From Granulosicoccus sp036478595 (GTDB lineage Bacteria; Pseudomonadota; Gammaproteobacteria; Granulosicoccales; Granulosicoccaceae), in contig JAZGEF010000003.1 of the NCBI GenBank assembly GCA_036478595.1, positions 1 through 64,000 of the forward strand: a stretch of 64,000 bases of DNA. Reading direction: 5' to 3'. The notes under the pieces were generated by a model, which ran no database searches, had not been told where the DNA came from, and saw only the letters and a program-made list of their open reading frames with translations. The translations under genes were made by a program, and so were the position numbers. Positions within the stretch are counted from its first letter, which is position 1, and each line of letters starts with the position of its first letter. Below are positions 53,509 through 62,824 of the stretch, piece by piece.

Positions 53509-55203
53509 CTAATTTCCAGGCTGGAATCGAAAACGAAGCCGCCTGTCGAATAGGTCGGGAGTTGGCGCAGCCGGCAATGGAGACGCAGCCCAGACTGCAT
53601 TTTCCACAGATTTGCGTAGCGCCGCATTATTATTTGTACAGGATTCCACTTCGACATCAATTACTTCACCACTCTGAATCTGGATAACCTTAACAATACA
53701 TTTCACTTCACCTTGTACATCACGTGGCTCACGCCATTTAGCGGCTACGCGTTGTTCGATTGAATCAACGTAACGACGTGATAATAGTTTTTTTCGCTGC
53801 TGAGCTTGTCTTTGCTCTCGCAGGCTTTGCTCCGTTTCCAATTCCAGTGCAGCTAAGCGCGCGGTTTCTTCTTTCGCCGCTTTCTCTTTTGCAAGCTTCT
53901 CGCGGCGTTTTCGATCAGCTTCGGCTTTTTGTTTTTTTTTCAGATCCGCTACGCGCTTTGCTTCCACTGCTGCCGCCGCCTTTTCCTCTTCCGCTGCTTG
54001 CGCCGCCGCTGCAGCCGCCTGTTTTTCCTTTTCAGCAGCAGCTCGCTTGGACTCCTCCTCCGCTGCTTGCTGCGCCACTAACTCGGCTTGCTTTTTCTCT
54101 TCTGCTGCTTGCTGTTTAGCTAGCTCGGCTTGCTTTAGTAATTCCGCCGCTTGCTGAGCAGCTACCTCAACTTGTTTTTGCGCTTCGGCTGCCTGCTGCT
54201 TTGCAAGTTCCGCAGCTTTTGCCTCTTCCATTTTTTTTTGTTCAAGCTGCGCTACGCGTTTCTCTTCTTGTTGTTTGGCTAACAACTTTTGCTGTTCCAA
54301 GGCTTGTTTAAGTTTTTCTTGTTCTTCGGCCGCTAAGCGACGCTCCTCGTCAAGTTCTTTTTGTTTTTTAGCTTCTTCGGCTTCGCGTTTTTTCTTAAGC
54401 GCTTCTTCGCGTTGCTTTTCAGCCTCTTGAGTTTCTCGAATAATTTGCTGACGCTTTTCTTCAGCAACACGGGATTGCTCTTCAAGGCGTGCCTTTTCTT
54501 CGGCGGCTAGGCGCGTTTGTTCTGCAAGTTGTCGATTGCGCTCTTCGGCTTCTTTTTGTTGCAGCAACTGGCGATCGCGTTCGGTATCGGCCTGCTTGCG
54601 AGCTTCTTCGATGCGCTTGGTTTCTCGTTGTAACCGTTGCTGTGCTTCGGCTATCTGTTTTTCTTGTTGTAATCGTTGTTGCCGAAGCTGATCCAGTTGC
54701 GCTTGACGGTCGATTAGCTGCTGCTGAGTCAGTGTGTTTTGCTGTTCACGCAAGGCTTCTATTTGCGCTTGCTCAGCTTCGGCTTTTGCTTGTTGCAGCT
54801 GGCGTTTCATTTCAAGTTCACGTGCTTGGTTTTGCAGCTCTTCAATGCGGGCTTTTTCTTCGATTGATTCCTGTCGCTGTTGCTCAGTTAACAATTCGGT
54901 TTCTTGCAATGCAGTTTCTGCTGCTAGTCTGGCGTCTTCGAGCGCTTGCAGCGTATCGATTCGCTCTGCTTCTTCGGCATCCTTTATTCGTTGTTCTTCT
55001 ACTTCGAGCGCTTTTAACCGTTCAACTTGAGCCTGGATATCTTCTTCACTAATAAGTGTGGAATCTATTGGTACAATATTGCTCTCATTGGATAGCGGTT
55101 CTGGTAACTCGTGCCCTTTGTACACAAGCGCAGCAATCAAGCCGCCATGCAGTAAAATCGAAACTAGTATAGCAACAGGATGTTTTTTTATTAAACCAAA
55201 CAT
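53509..55203 (-). CDS. tolA: Tol-Pal system protein TolA, long-helix form
   Basis: A 564-residue inner-membrane-anchored protein bridging TolQR to TolB-Pal. One N-terminal membrane helix (about 9-27, VAILVSILLHGGLIAALVY) is followed by a very long Ala/Glu/Lys/Gln-rich helical region (about 60-470, with heptad-like AAEEKKQAELVAQQ runs) and a small C-terminal domain (YVDSIEQRVAAKWREP, GEVIDVEVESCTNN, AVWAASPLPAAP). E. coli TolA has 421 residues, so the helical domain is much longer here, perhaps to cross a wider periplasm. It lies one base after TolR. Confidence 0.93.
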   Translation of the reverse strand: MFGLIKKHPVAILVSILLHGGLIAALVYKGHELPEPLSNESNIVPIDSTLISEEDIQAQVERLKALEVEEQRIKDAEEAERIDTLQALEDARLAAETALQETELLTEQQRQESIEEKARIEELQNQARELEMKRQLQQAKAEAEQAQIEALREQQNTLTQQQLIDRQAQLDQLRQQRLQQEKQIAEAQQRLQRETKRIEEARKQADTERDRQLLQQKEAEERNRQLAEQTRLAAEEKARLEEQSRVAEEKRQQIIRETQEAEKQREEALKKKREAEEAKKQKELDEERRLAAEEQEKLKQALEQQKLLAKQQEEKRVAQLEQKKMEEAKAAELAKQQAAEAQKQVEVAAQQAAELLKQAELAKQQAAEEKKQAELVAQQAAEEESKRAAAEKEKQAAAAAAQAAEEEKAAAAVEAKRVADLKKKQKAEADRKRREKLAKEKAAKEETARLAALELETEQSLREQRQAQQRKKLLSRRYVDSIEQRVAAKWREPRDVQGEVKCIVKVIQIQSGEVIDVEVESCTNNNAALRKSVENAVWAASPLPAAPTPDLFDRRLRFRFQPGN

Positions 55204-55204
55204 G

Positions 55205-55651
55205 CTAGTTAGCGGGTGGCTCCGACATCAATCCAATCTCAGGTGCGCCTGCCAATTGCAGGGTAACCATTGCTTGCATAATTTGCCCGTAATTAACCGA
55301 ACTATCACCTGCCACCAACACACGCCGAGTTGGATCCAGGCGCAGCACAGCAGCAGCTAATTTTTGAATTTCCAATTGATCTAACGGGGATTCAGGGTCA
55401 TCGCCGACATTGAGGAACCACTGCCCACCACTATCAACAGAGAGTACCAGTGGCTCTTGCCCCTTGCCATCATCGACAATAGGTGATGCGGCTGCATCGG
55501 GTAGATCTATCTCAACACCCGTTTGCAATAACGGCGCGGTAATCATAAAAATAACCAACAGCACCAACATGACATCGATGTACGGCACAACGTTTATCTC
55601 TGCTATCTGACGTCGTGAGCGGCGTCTGGATTGAGATTGAGAATGCCTCAT
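55205..55651 (-). CDS. tolR: Tol-Pal system protein TolR
   Basis: A 148-residue ExbD/TolR family protein. One transmembrane helix (about 22-40) starts with the proton-pathway Asp in VVPYIDVMLVLLVIFMIT. A periplasmic domain follows with LLQTGVEIDLPDA and VLVAGDSSVNYGQIMQ. Together with TolQ it uses the proton gradient to energise TolA. Confidence 0.95.
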   Translation of the reverse strand: MRHSQSQSRRRSRRQIAEINVVPYIDVMLVLLVIFMITAPLLQTGVEIDLPDAAASPIVDDGKGQEPLVLSVDSGGQWFLNVGDDPESPLDQLEIQKLAAAVLRLDPTRRVLVAGDSSVNYGQIMQAMVTLQLAGAPEIGLMSEPPAN

Positions 55652-55654
55652 TGC

Positions 55655-56338
55655 TTAGCTTTCCGTTTCCGGCTGCTGGCGCCGAATCGCTTGCCGTTGC
55701 AATACCGTTGCGAATTCATCCGAGAAATTGTCGTAACGGTTAAGCAAACGATCAGCATCAGTGGCAAATCGGTTGTAAAAAATAACCGCAGGGATTGCAG
55801 CAAACAAACCAATGGCCGTTGCGATCAATGCTTCAGCAATACCGGGTGCAACCATCGCCAACGTAGCTTGCTGAACATTACCCAGTGCAGTAAACGAATT
55901 CATGATTCCCCATACGGTGCCAAATAATCCTATGTAGGGGCTGATTGACCCAACCGTTGCCAGAAACGGTAAATGCTGTTCAATCACATCGGCTTCACGC
56001 GCAACGGCAATACGCATCGCTCGCCCAGAGCCATCCATGATGATTTCGTCGTTGTTAGTTTTACGCCGCAAGCGACCAAACTCAGAAAAACCCGCTTCGA
56101 AGATTCGCTCTAAGCCATCGAGCGTACCGCGCCGCATGGTGAGCTTGGAATAAGTGCCAGAGATATCAGAAGAGCCCCAGAATTCATGCTCAAATGCTTC
56201 GGCAGATGAGCGCGCCCGGCGCAGCTGAAAAAGCTTGATACCAATAACTCCCCAGGACATTACAGATGCCAATGCCAGTATGGCCATGACTACCTGCACA
56301 ACCGGGCTGGCTTGCAACACCAGGTTAAGAATCGACAT
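55655..56338 (-). CDS. tolQ: Tol-Pal system protein TolQ
   Basis: A 227-residue ExbB/TolQ membrane protein with three helices: about 13-38 (VVQVVMAILALASVMSWGVIGI), then about 135-158 (GSISPYIGLFGTVWGIMNSF) and about 170-195 (APGIAEALIATAIGLFAAIPAV). The GIAEALIATAIG motif is characteristic. The ATG at 56338 (MSILNLVLQ) is preferred over the longer open frame to 56479, which lies inside ybgC. One base separates it from the ybgC stop, so the two are coupled. Confidence 0.95.
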   Translation of the reverse strand: MSILNLVLQASPVVQVVMAILALASVMSWGVIGIKLFQLRRARSSAEAFEHEFWGSSDISGTYSKLTMRRGTLDGLERIFEAGFSEFGRLRRKTNNDEIIMDGSGRAMRIAVAREADVIEQHLPFLATVGSISPYIGLFGTVWGIMNSFTALGNVQQATLAMVAPGIAEALIATAIGLFAAIPAVIFYNRFATDADRLLNRYDNFSDEFATVLQRQAIRRQQPETES

Positions 56339-56339
56339 G

Positions 56340-56750
56340 TCAGTGTTCACAGGCCAGCGCCTCTTTAATAGTTGCAGGAATACGTGTGGGGCGTAGTGTA
56401 TCCGCATCGACGCACGCAAGGCCGACTTTGGCGTTGCATAACAGCTTGTCGTCGCGTGTAACGGCTTGCTCCAGTTCAATGCTCGCCGGATTAATAGTCA
56501 TAATATTGGCACCCACTTGCAATTGCTCGTTGAAGCGAGCCGGCTGTTTGAAGTCAACGCTTACATGACGCACAACGAACAAACGACGATGTTGGTGCTG
56601 CCAGACATCCAATTCAATGCCGCAGGCGCGTAAACACTCGGTTCTCGCTCGTTCCATGAATTTTAAATAATTGGCGTAATACACAATCCCACCGGCGTCT
56701 GTATCTTCGATGTAAATCCGAATTGGCAGGGAGTATTTTCGCATACGCAA
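56340..56750 (-). CDS. ybgC: Tol-Pal-associated acyl-CoA thioesterase
   Basis: A 136-residue hotdog-fold thioesterase. The catalytic Asp region is RIYIEDTDAGGIVYYANYLKFMERART, as in YbgC, and VRHVSVDFKQPARFNEQL is the second conserved strand. It hydrolyses acyl-CoA or acyl-ACP at the membrane. It is the first gene of tol-pal and lies 106 bases after ruvB with no obvious terminator. The start is ATG 56750 or the ATG two codons later. Confidence 0.93.
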   Translation of the reverse strand: MRMRKYSLPIRIYIEDTDAGGIVYYANYLKFMERARTECLRACGIELDVWQHQHRRLFVVRHVSVDFKQPARFNEQLQVGANIMTINPASIELEQAVTRDDKLLCNAKVGLACVDADTLRPTRIPATIKEALACEH

Positions 56751-56856
56751 GTATTACAAACATATTGCAGAAAATACAGACGATAAGCGCCCTACTATAA
56801 TGAAATTTCTCGATTTTTAACGCCTGAGCGCGAATCCGCTCGTTGCTGTTCGGAAA

Positions 56857-57876
56857 TCAATCAGAACTGGACACAGCATCCGGTACTTGGAGTTCGAAAT
56901 GTCGATAGGTATTCGCGGTCACCACTCGGCCTCTTGGCGTTCGCATTAACAAACCCTGTTGGATCAAATAGGGCTCAATCACTTCTTCTATCGTGCCAGG
57001 TTCCTCACTCAAGGCAGCCCCCAAATTGTCCACCCCAACCGGGCCTCCTTCAAATTTTTCGATGATCGCCATCAGCAGGCGCCTATCCATGGCATCCAGT
57101 CCGAGCCGATCCACTTTGAGTAAATTTAACGCTTGATCGGCAACCTCAGTTGAGATGGATCCATCCGCTCGAATATCAGCAAAATCGCGCACGCGGCGAA
57201 GCAAACGGTTAGCAATACGGGGCGTGCCCCGAGCGCGGCGTGCAATTTCGGTGCAGCCGCCTTGATCAATTGGCACGTCCAACAAACCAGCTGACCGCTT
57301 AACTATACCGGCAAGATCTTCCGTTGTATAAAATTCGAGCCGTTGGACAATACCAAAACGATCTCGCAATGGCGACGTTAGCAATCCGGCGCGCGTGGTA
57401 GCGCCCACTAATGTAAACGGTGGTAGATCAATTTTAAAAGACCGGGCCGATACGCCTTCGCCCGTCATGATATCGATCTGATAGTCCTCCATCGCCGGGT
57501 ACAACACCTCCTCAACAAGTGCGCTCATACGATGTATTTCATCAATAAACAATACGTCGTTTGATTCAAGGTTGGTCAGTATGGCTGCCAGATCACCCGG
57601 GCGTTCAAGCACAGGCCCTGAGGTGTGCAATATCCGCACATCCAATTCGTTGGCAATGATATTAGCCAATGTGGTTTTGCCAAGTCCTGGCGGGCCAAAT
57701 AATAAAACATGATCAAGTGCTTCGCTACGCTTGGAAGCTGCTGCAATAAACAATTCCATTTGTTCTGCAATGGCGGGCTGGCCACGATAATCAACCAACG
57801 TTTTTGGGCGCATTGCTCGCTCTTGCGCATCTTCGCTACGCGAGTCAGCGCCGAGTACTCGATCTTCTTCTGTCAT
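56857..57876 (-). CDS. ruvB: Holliday junction DNA helicase subunit RuvB
   Basis: A 339-residue AAA+ motor that drives branch migration on RuvA-bound Holliday junctions. Walker A GPPGLGKTTLANII, Walker B LFIDEIHRM and sensor region LVGATTRAGLLTSPLRDRFG are clear. The C-terminal winged helix has RTPRGRVVTANTYRHF. It is separated from RuvA by four bases. Confidence 0.97.
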   Translation of the reverse strand: MTEEDRVLGADSRSEDAQERAMRPKTLVDYRGQPAIAEQMELFIAAASKRSEALDHVLLFGPPGLGKTTLANIIANELDVRILHTSGPVLERPGDLAAILTNLESNDVLFIDEIHRMSALVEEVLYPAMEDYQIDIMTGEGVSARSFKIDLPPFTLVGATTRAGLLTSPLRDRFGIVQRLEFYTTEDLAGIVKRSAGLLDVPIDQGGCTEIARRARGTPRIANRLLRRVRDFADIRADGSISTEVADQALNLLKVDRLGLDAMDRRLLMAIIEKFEGGPVGVDNLGAALSEEPGTIEEVIEPYLIQQGLLMRTPRGRVVTANTYRHFELQVPDAVSSSD

Positions 57877-57880
57877 GGTT

Positions 57881-58471
57881 TTATAACCTGATGCTGCGTA
57901 GGGCTGCGCGGATCATTTCTTCAACGCTTTGGTCGTCTGTGGTGTTCTTTTCTATTAAACGTTTGGCTTCCGCGGCTTTATAACCAAGTGCGAGCAATGC
58001 TTCTTCGGCCTGGGCCTTGGCAGAGGAGGTGTTAGCGGCTGCGCCACTTGCAGGCAAGGCAACCGTAAGCGTATCAACCTTATCTTGTAACTCTACAATT
58101 AAACGCTCGGCCGTTTTTTTACCGATCCCGGGCACCTTAGTCAAGGCGGTGGTGTCCTTAGCTGCGACGTAGGCAAAAAATTCATTGGTCGAAAGGCCAG
58201 ATAAAATCGACAAGGCAACCTTTGCACCGACACCATTTACTTTTAATAGCGCGCGAAACGTAGCGCGCTCAGCTGCAGTGGCAAAGCCAAACAACAATTG
58301 GGCATCCTCACGCACAACAAAGTGTGTCAGCAGCTGCACTGTTTTTCCCACTGCAGGCAGTTCATAGTAAGTTGACATAGGCACTTCAACGTCATAACCC
58401 ACACCATTGACATCAACTAATAACGCAGGCGGATTTTTTTCCAGCAGCGTGCCACTTAAACGACCAATCAT
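57881..58471 (-). CDS. ruvA: Holliday junction branch-migration protein RuvA
   Basis: A 196-residue protein with an N-terminal OB fold (MIGRLSGTLLEKNPPALLVDVNGVGYDVEV), two helix-hairpin-helix segments (LLKVNGVGAKVALSIL and LTKVPGIGKKTAERL) and a C-terminal UBA-like domain (EALLALGYKAAEAKRLI) that contacts RuvB. The ATG overlaps the stop of ruvC as ATGA. Confidence 0.97.
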   Translation of the reverse strand: MIGRLSGTLLEKNPPALLVDVNGVGYDVEVPMSTYYELPAVGKTVQLLTHFVVREDAQLLFGFATAAERATFRALLKVNGVGAKVALSILSGLSTNEFFAYVAAKDTTALTKVPGIGKKTAERLIVELQDKVDTLTVALPASGAAANTSSAKAQAEEALLALGYKAAEAKRLIEKNTTDDQSVEEMIRAALRSIRL

Positions 58472-59013
58472 CGGCGTAATCCTCGGCCACGGCTGCGCTT
58501 ACGTGTAGGTAACCCACTAGTGGCGTCACCTCTACTGTGCGCGTGACAAACTGCAATCGCTAAACCATCAGCAGCATCAACTTGTATGGGTTTGGTGATT
58601 TGGAGTAAGGCTTTTATCATGGTTTGTACTTGTTTTTTGCTTGCAGAGCCGCGGCCCGTAACCACTTGCTTGACGGATTTTGCGGCATACTCGGATACGG
58701 GTAAGCCTTGAGTTACCGCAGCAGTTATTGCAGCCCCTCGTGCTTGTCCAAGCTTTAGCGCCGACATCGGATTATTACTAACGAACACTTGCTCAATGGC
58801 CACTTGCTCAGGATGCCATTCATCTATCACGTCGGTTAGTTCCTTAAAAATACAGCCTAGCCTTTCCGCGAACGAATCACCCTTTACGCGAATATGCCCA
58901 TGAGCTAAATGAAAACTTCGGGCGCCATCGGATTCAATCACACCGTAACCAGTAATAACCGAGCCCGGATCAATGCCAATAATGCGAGCTCGTGGTTTGT
59001 CGCTTGGACTCAA
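58468..59013 (-). CDS. ruvC: Crossover junction endodeoxyribonuclease RuvC
   Basis: A 181-residue RNase-H-fold resolvase that cuts Holliday junctions. Catalytic acids: Asp in IIGIDPGSVITGYGVI, Glu in VAIEQVFVSNN, and the late acidic pair in QVDAADGLAIAVCH. The start is a TTG at 59013 with GAGG seven bases upstream; it overlaps the stop of yebC. The C-terminus is short and basic. Confidence 0.95.
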   Translation of the reverse strand: MSPSDKPRARIIGIDPGSVITGYGVIESDGARSFHLAHGHIRVKGDSFAERLGCIFKELTDVIDEWHPEQVAIEQVFVSNNPMSALKLGQARGAAITAAVTQGLPVSEYAAKSVKQVVTGRGSASKKQVQTMIKALLQITKPIQVDAADGLAIAVCHAHSRGDATSGLPTRKRSRGRGLRR

Positions 59014-59747
59014 CTGTAAGCCTCAGCTGGGATCTCGGCATTGTGATAAACGTTTTGAACATCATCCAAATCCTCAAGCACATCAAGCAGCTTCAAAAAT
59101 TTTTCGCCTTGCTCAACATCAAGTTCGACATCGGTTGATGCCCGCATAGTAACTTCGCTATGCTCAGACTCAAAACCTGCCGCGGTTAATGCCTCTTTTA
59201 CATCAACGTAATTATCTTCATCGGTAATGACCTCAATTGACCCATCTTCATCAACAACGATGTCTTCAGCGCCGGCTTCTATGCCTGCTTCCATGATGGT
59301 GTCTTCGTCTACTTCGGACGAAAAATTCATGACCCCAATTTTAGTAAACAGATATGACACCGAGCCTACCGCGCCCATGTTGCCACCGTATTTAGTGAAA
59401 GCATGCTTAACTTCGGATACCGTACGATTACGGTTATCGGTCATGGTATCGACCATAATCGCAACACCATTTACGCCATAACCTTCGTAGCGGTTTTCTT
59501 CGTAAGCAACATCTTCCAGTTCACCAGCGCCTTTTTTGATTGCGCGATCGATGGTGTCCTTGGCCATGTTGGAACCCAAAGCTTTATCAACTGCCAACCG
59601 CAACCTTGGGTTGCTTGCCAAGTCCGAGCCACCCATTTTTGCCGCAACGTTTATCTCACGAATAAACTTAGTAAACAGCTTGCCGCGTTTGGCATCCTGA
59701 GCACCTTTTCTGTGTTGAATGTTGGCCCATTTACTGTGTCCGGCCAT
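59010..59747 (-). CDS. yebC: YebC/PmpR family protein
   Basis: A 245-residue protein of the TACO1/YebC family. The opening AGHSKWANIQHRKGAQDAKRGKLFTK is nearly invariant, and GGNMGAVGSVSYLF is typical. Members act in translation of proline-rich or stalling sequences, and have been called transcription regulators. It sits before ruvC as in E. coli. The ATG at 59747 is shown by the family start. Confidence 0.95.
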   Translation of the reverse strand: MAGHSKWANIQHRKGAQDAKRGKLFTKFIREINVAAKMGGSDLASNPRLRLAVDKALGSNMAKDTIDRAIKKGAGELEDVAYEENRYEGYGVNGVAIMVDTMTDNRNRTVSEVKHAFTKYGGNMGAVGSVSYLFTKIGVMNFSSEVDEDTIMEAGIEAGAEDIVVDEDGSIEVITDEDNYVDVKEALTAAGFESEHSEVTMRASTDVELDVEQGEKFLKLLDVLEDLDDVQNVYHNAEIPAEAYS

Positions 59748-59780
59748 AGTGTCTCCAAAATTCTCGTTATAGGCGTTCTG

Positions 59781-60446
59781 TTATTGCGAGAAGCAGCCAT
59801 GATTTAAAAAATGAGCGACTAAGTTTGCGCTGCGCCGCGAAAAAATTAACATAGAATGCGACAAGGGCAAATCAGTGTAGTCATTTGCACCGCTAATCAT
59901 TGTCTCACTTTCAGAGACAACTCCGTCATTGGTTTCACCAGGCTTGCGTACCAGCGCTGCCGCACCCAATCTGATGGTCCCTCTTATTATGCCTAGCTCG
60001 CGCTTGTCTTGGTAAACCGGGGCGCCTCCAAGCACACCAGCATCGACGCTGCGCCCCAGTAGCAAGCTTGACCACCGATTGGCCGCAAGTTGTCTGGCAA
60101 AGGCACTACCTCTGACCGGTGAGCCCATCAACACAACCCGACCGTCCGGAATATCATCATACCGATCCAACAAATGCAGTATGACAATACCACCGAGGCT
60201 GTGCCCAACGAGATGGACGCGCTTATTTGGTAATTTTTTGATCAGCTCATGTACGCGCTCGGCATTTTCTGCCGGTGCCTTTTTTAATGACCGATAACTG
60301 ATCGTCACACTGTCAAAGCCACGTTTATTTAGCTGTTTGGCCAAGAAGCTCATCATCAAACCATTCATCCAAATACCATGCACCAACACAACAGCATCTT
60401 TGTCGCTGGCATCAGACGAGGCGTCGAGGCTCGATTCAGTCGACAT
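59781..60446 (-). CDS. Alpha/beta hydrolase, lipase/PGAP1-like
   Basis: A 221-residue alpha/beta-fold protein. The opening VVLVHGIWMNGLMM is the oxyanion strand-loop, and the nucleophile elbow is GHSLGG (VHLVGHSLGGIVI). Candidates for the acid and His of the triad are the Asp in the NDGVV region and His in LPLSHSMLIF. There is no signal peptide, so it is probably cytoplasmic. The start at 60446 overlaps the end of nudB. Substrate unknown. Confidence 0.75.
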   Translation of the reverse strand: MSTESSLDASSDASDKDAVVLVHGIWMNGLMMSFLAKQLNKRGFDSVTISYRSLKKAPAENAERVHELIKKLPNKRVHLVGHSLGGIVILHLLDRYDDIPDGRVVLMGSPVRGSAFARQLAANRWSSLLLGRSVDAGVLGGAPVYQDKRELGIIRGTIRLGAAALVRKPGETNDGVVSESETMISGANDYTDLPLSHSMLIFSRRSANLVAHFLNHGCFSQ

Positions 60447-60906
60447 GATCGCTTAACGCTATTTGCTTTATGGCTTCTCGATTAGTGGCAGAGAACACAG
60501 CGCTCAAAGCATGCCTTGCATTAAGCCAGCGAGAGTCAAGATGTTCGGCTGGGTCCAAGCGCACTTTCACGCGCGATTTGATACAGACACTGAACAGATG
60601 TTCGGTATTATCAGTGGCCCATTCGGGATATCGTGGGCGCCACTGTTCGGTAATGGGATATCGACGAGTTTGTTTGTGGTCCACTAATTTTAGAATAAGG
60701 CCGGTTTCTTCCCGGAGTTCACGATGAGCCGCTGCCATTGGCAGTTCATCTGTTTCAAGCGCGCCGGTAACCGATTGCCAATAGTCGATGTTATCACTGC
60801 GCTGCAATAACAGTACGTCACTATCTTTGGTGTACACAAGTACTAATACTGATTCAGCTCGACGCTGGCCGCGTTGGCCTGCGTCGATTGAGCCTGCGCT
60901 ATTCAC
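60436..60906 (-). CDS. nudB: Dihydroneopterin triphosphate pyrophosphohydrolase (Nudix)
   Basis: A 156-residue Nudix enzyme, which removes pyrophosphate from dihydroneopterin triphosphate in folate synthesis. The Nudix box is visible as GALETDELPMAAAHRELREETG. The QRSDNIDYWQSVTG stretch before the box is the NudB signature. GTG start at 60906 has GAGAAG just upstream. It lies between aspS and the hydrolase, as in many gammaproteobacteria. Confidence 0.88.
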   Translation of the reverse strand: MNSAGSIDAGQRGQRRAESVLVLVYTKDSDVLLLQRSDNIDYWQSVTGALETDELPMAAAHRELREETGLILKLVDHKQTRRYPITEQWRPRYPEWATDNTEHLFSVCIKSRVKVRLDPAEHLDSRWLNARHALSAVFSATNREAIKQIALSDHVD

Positions 60907-60915
60907 GGCTTCTCG

Positions 60916-62730
60916 TTAGGATTCACTTGTCGCGTCGCTCTTGTCAGCAGCGGGTTTGCTGCGCAATCGCAAATGTAAATCTTTAAGTTGTGGCTCTGAT
61001 ACTTCACTCGGTGCGCTGGTTAATAAGCACGCCGCCGTTTGCGTTTTAGGAAATGCCATAACGTCTCTAATAGAGGCTGCACCCGTCATCAACATGATCA
61101 AACGATCAATTCCAAACGCAATACCGCCATGCGGTGGCGCACCGTACTTTAATGCATTAAGCAAGAACCCAAATTTATCATTGGCCTCTTCACTTTTAAC
61201 GCCCAGCACATCAAGTGCACGTTGCTGCATTTCACTACTATGTATACGAATTGAACCGCCGCCCAGTTCAGTGCCGTTCAACACCATATCATAGGCACGT
61301 GATAAACAATCACCAGGATTAGCGTCAATTTGCGCCTGCCATTGGTCCATAGTTGTTGCTTGCGGAGCCGTAAAGGGATGATGCAATGCATGCCAACGTT
61401 TTTCGCGCGCATCCCAATCAAACATAGGAAAGTCGATTACCCACATCGGCTGCCAGGTATCGCTAACCATATCCATGTCAGTACCCACCTTAACGCGCAA
61501 GGCGCCCAGCGCATCAGCTACTACTGTCGCTTTATCCGCACCAAAGAAAATCAAGTCGCCATCTTTAGCACCACAACGCTCGATTATTGTTGCAAGAATT
61601 TCAGGCGAGAAGAATTTTACAATCGGCGATTGCAAACCCTCTGGACCTGCAGCGATGTCATTACACTTAATGTAAGCCAAGCCGCGCGCACCATAGCGTG
61701 AAACAAAATCAGTGTAACCATCGATATCTTTGCGGCTCAGTTTGCTGCCACCTGGCACACACAAGGCGGCCACTCGGCCGTCTGCATTTTTTGCAGGCCC
61801 TGCAAACACTTTGAAATCGACACCTTTCATCAGATCCGACAATTCAACGAGCTTAAGAGGAATGCGTAAATCTGGTTTATCCGATCCGTAGTTCATCATT
61901 GCATCGGCGTAAGTCATTTGAGGAAACGGTGTAGGTAGATCAACATCCATCACTTCTTTAAATAGCTGCCTCATCATGGATTCCATGATATCCATGATTT
62001 GGGCTTCGTCGATAAACGACATCTCGATATCCAGCTGGCTGAATTCGGGTTGACGATCGGCGCGTAAATCTTCATCGCGAAAACAGCGAGCAACTTGGTA
62101 GTAACGATCCATACCACTCATCATTAACAGCTGTTTAAACAGCTGTGGCGATTGTGGCAAGGCGAAGAAACTACCCGGGTGGGTTCGGCTAGGCACGAGA
62201 TAATCACGCGCGCCCTCAGGCGTCGCCCGAGTCAGTGTTGGGGTTTCGATCTCGACAAAGGCTTGCGAATCAAGATAACGACGCAAGCGCTGCATTACCT
62301 TGGCGCGCAGCCTGAGGCGATCCTGCATTACCGGCCTTCGCAGATCAACATAGCGATATCGAAGCCGATGTTCTTCAGATACATCGGTATCGTCGATCTG
62401 AAACGGCGGGGTTTCTGCTTTGTTGAGCACTTCAAGATCAGTGACCAACACCTCTATCGCACCGGTAGGCATTTGCGGGTTAACCGTGCCCGCCGGCCGA
62501 TCACGCACTTTTCCGGTGATTTTCAGCACGTATTCGTTCCGAACTTGCTCAGCCTGATTGAAAATGGCTGCTCGATCAGGATCAAACACCACCTGCACTA
62601 GGCCGGTGTAATCCCGTAAATCAATGAATATCACCCCGCCGTGGTCACGCCGGCGATGCACCCAGCCACACAACTCTACTTCCTGTTCTAGGTGGCTGGT
62701 ATCAATGACACCGCATGGGTGACTACGCAT
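60916..62730 (-). CDS. aspS: Aspartyl-tRNA synthetase
   Basis: A 604-residue bacterial-type class II synthetase with the GAD insertion. N-terminal OB fold (LCGWVHRRRDHGGVIFIDLRD), class II motif 1 region (RYRYVDLRRPVMQDRLRLRA), motif 2 (YQVARCFRDEDLRADRQPEFSQLD, where FRDEDLRADRQPEF is diagnostic) and motif 3 (GGIAFGIDRLIML). A C-terminal extension is short. It heads the minus-strand run through yebC and ruvCAB, and is divergent from the adenosine kinase. Confidence 0.97.
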   Translation of the reverse strand: MRSHPCGVIDTSHLEQEVELCGWVHRRRDHGGVIFIDLRDYTGLVQVVFDPDRAAIFNQAEQVRNEYVLKITGKVRDRPAGTVNPQMPTGAIEVLVTDLEVLNKAETPPFQIDDTDVSEEHRLRYRYVDLRRPVMQDRLRLRAKVMQRLRRYLDSQAFVEIETPTLTRATPEGARDYLVPSRTHPGSFFALPQSPQLFKQLLMMSGMDRYYQVARCFRDEDLRADRQPEFSQLDIEMSFIDEAQIMDIMESMMRQLFKEVMDVDLPTPFPQMTYADAMMNYGSDKPDLRIPLKLVELSDLMKGVDFKVFAGPAKNADGRVAALCVPGGSKLSRKDIDGYTDFVSRYGARGLAYIKCNDIAAGPEGLQSPIVKFFSPEILATIIERCGAKDGDLIFFGADKATVVADALGALRVKVGTDMDMVSDTWQPMWVIDFPMFDWDAREKRWHALHHPFTAPQATTMDQWQAQIDANPGDCLSRAYDMVLNGTELGGGSIRIHSSEMQQRALDVLGVKSEEANDKFGFLLNALKYGAPPHGGIAFGIDRLIMLMTGAASIRDVMAFPKTQTAACLLTSAPSEVSEPQLKDLHLRLRSKPAADKSDATSES

Positions 62731-62824
62731 AACAAAGAATTCCTAACAAAAATGACAATTGTAGATAGTTATTGGGCACAGAAGTAGCAATAATGCGTTG
62801 CTACTTAACCTAGGAAGTAAAAAA

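Noticed and set aside
54489..55052. Long plus-strand open frame (187 aa) inside tolA
   Set aside because: It is antisense to the Glu/Lys/Gln-rich tolA helix; such codon use leaves the reverse frame open. The product is Leu/Val-rich without a family pattern.
56339..56479. Longer N-terminus for TolQ
   Set aside because: It would lie inside ybgC and does not match TolQ, which starts MSILNLVLQ here.
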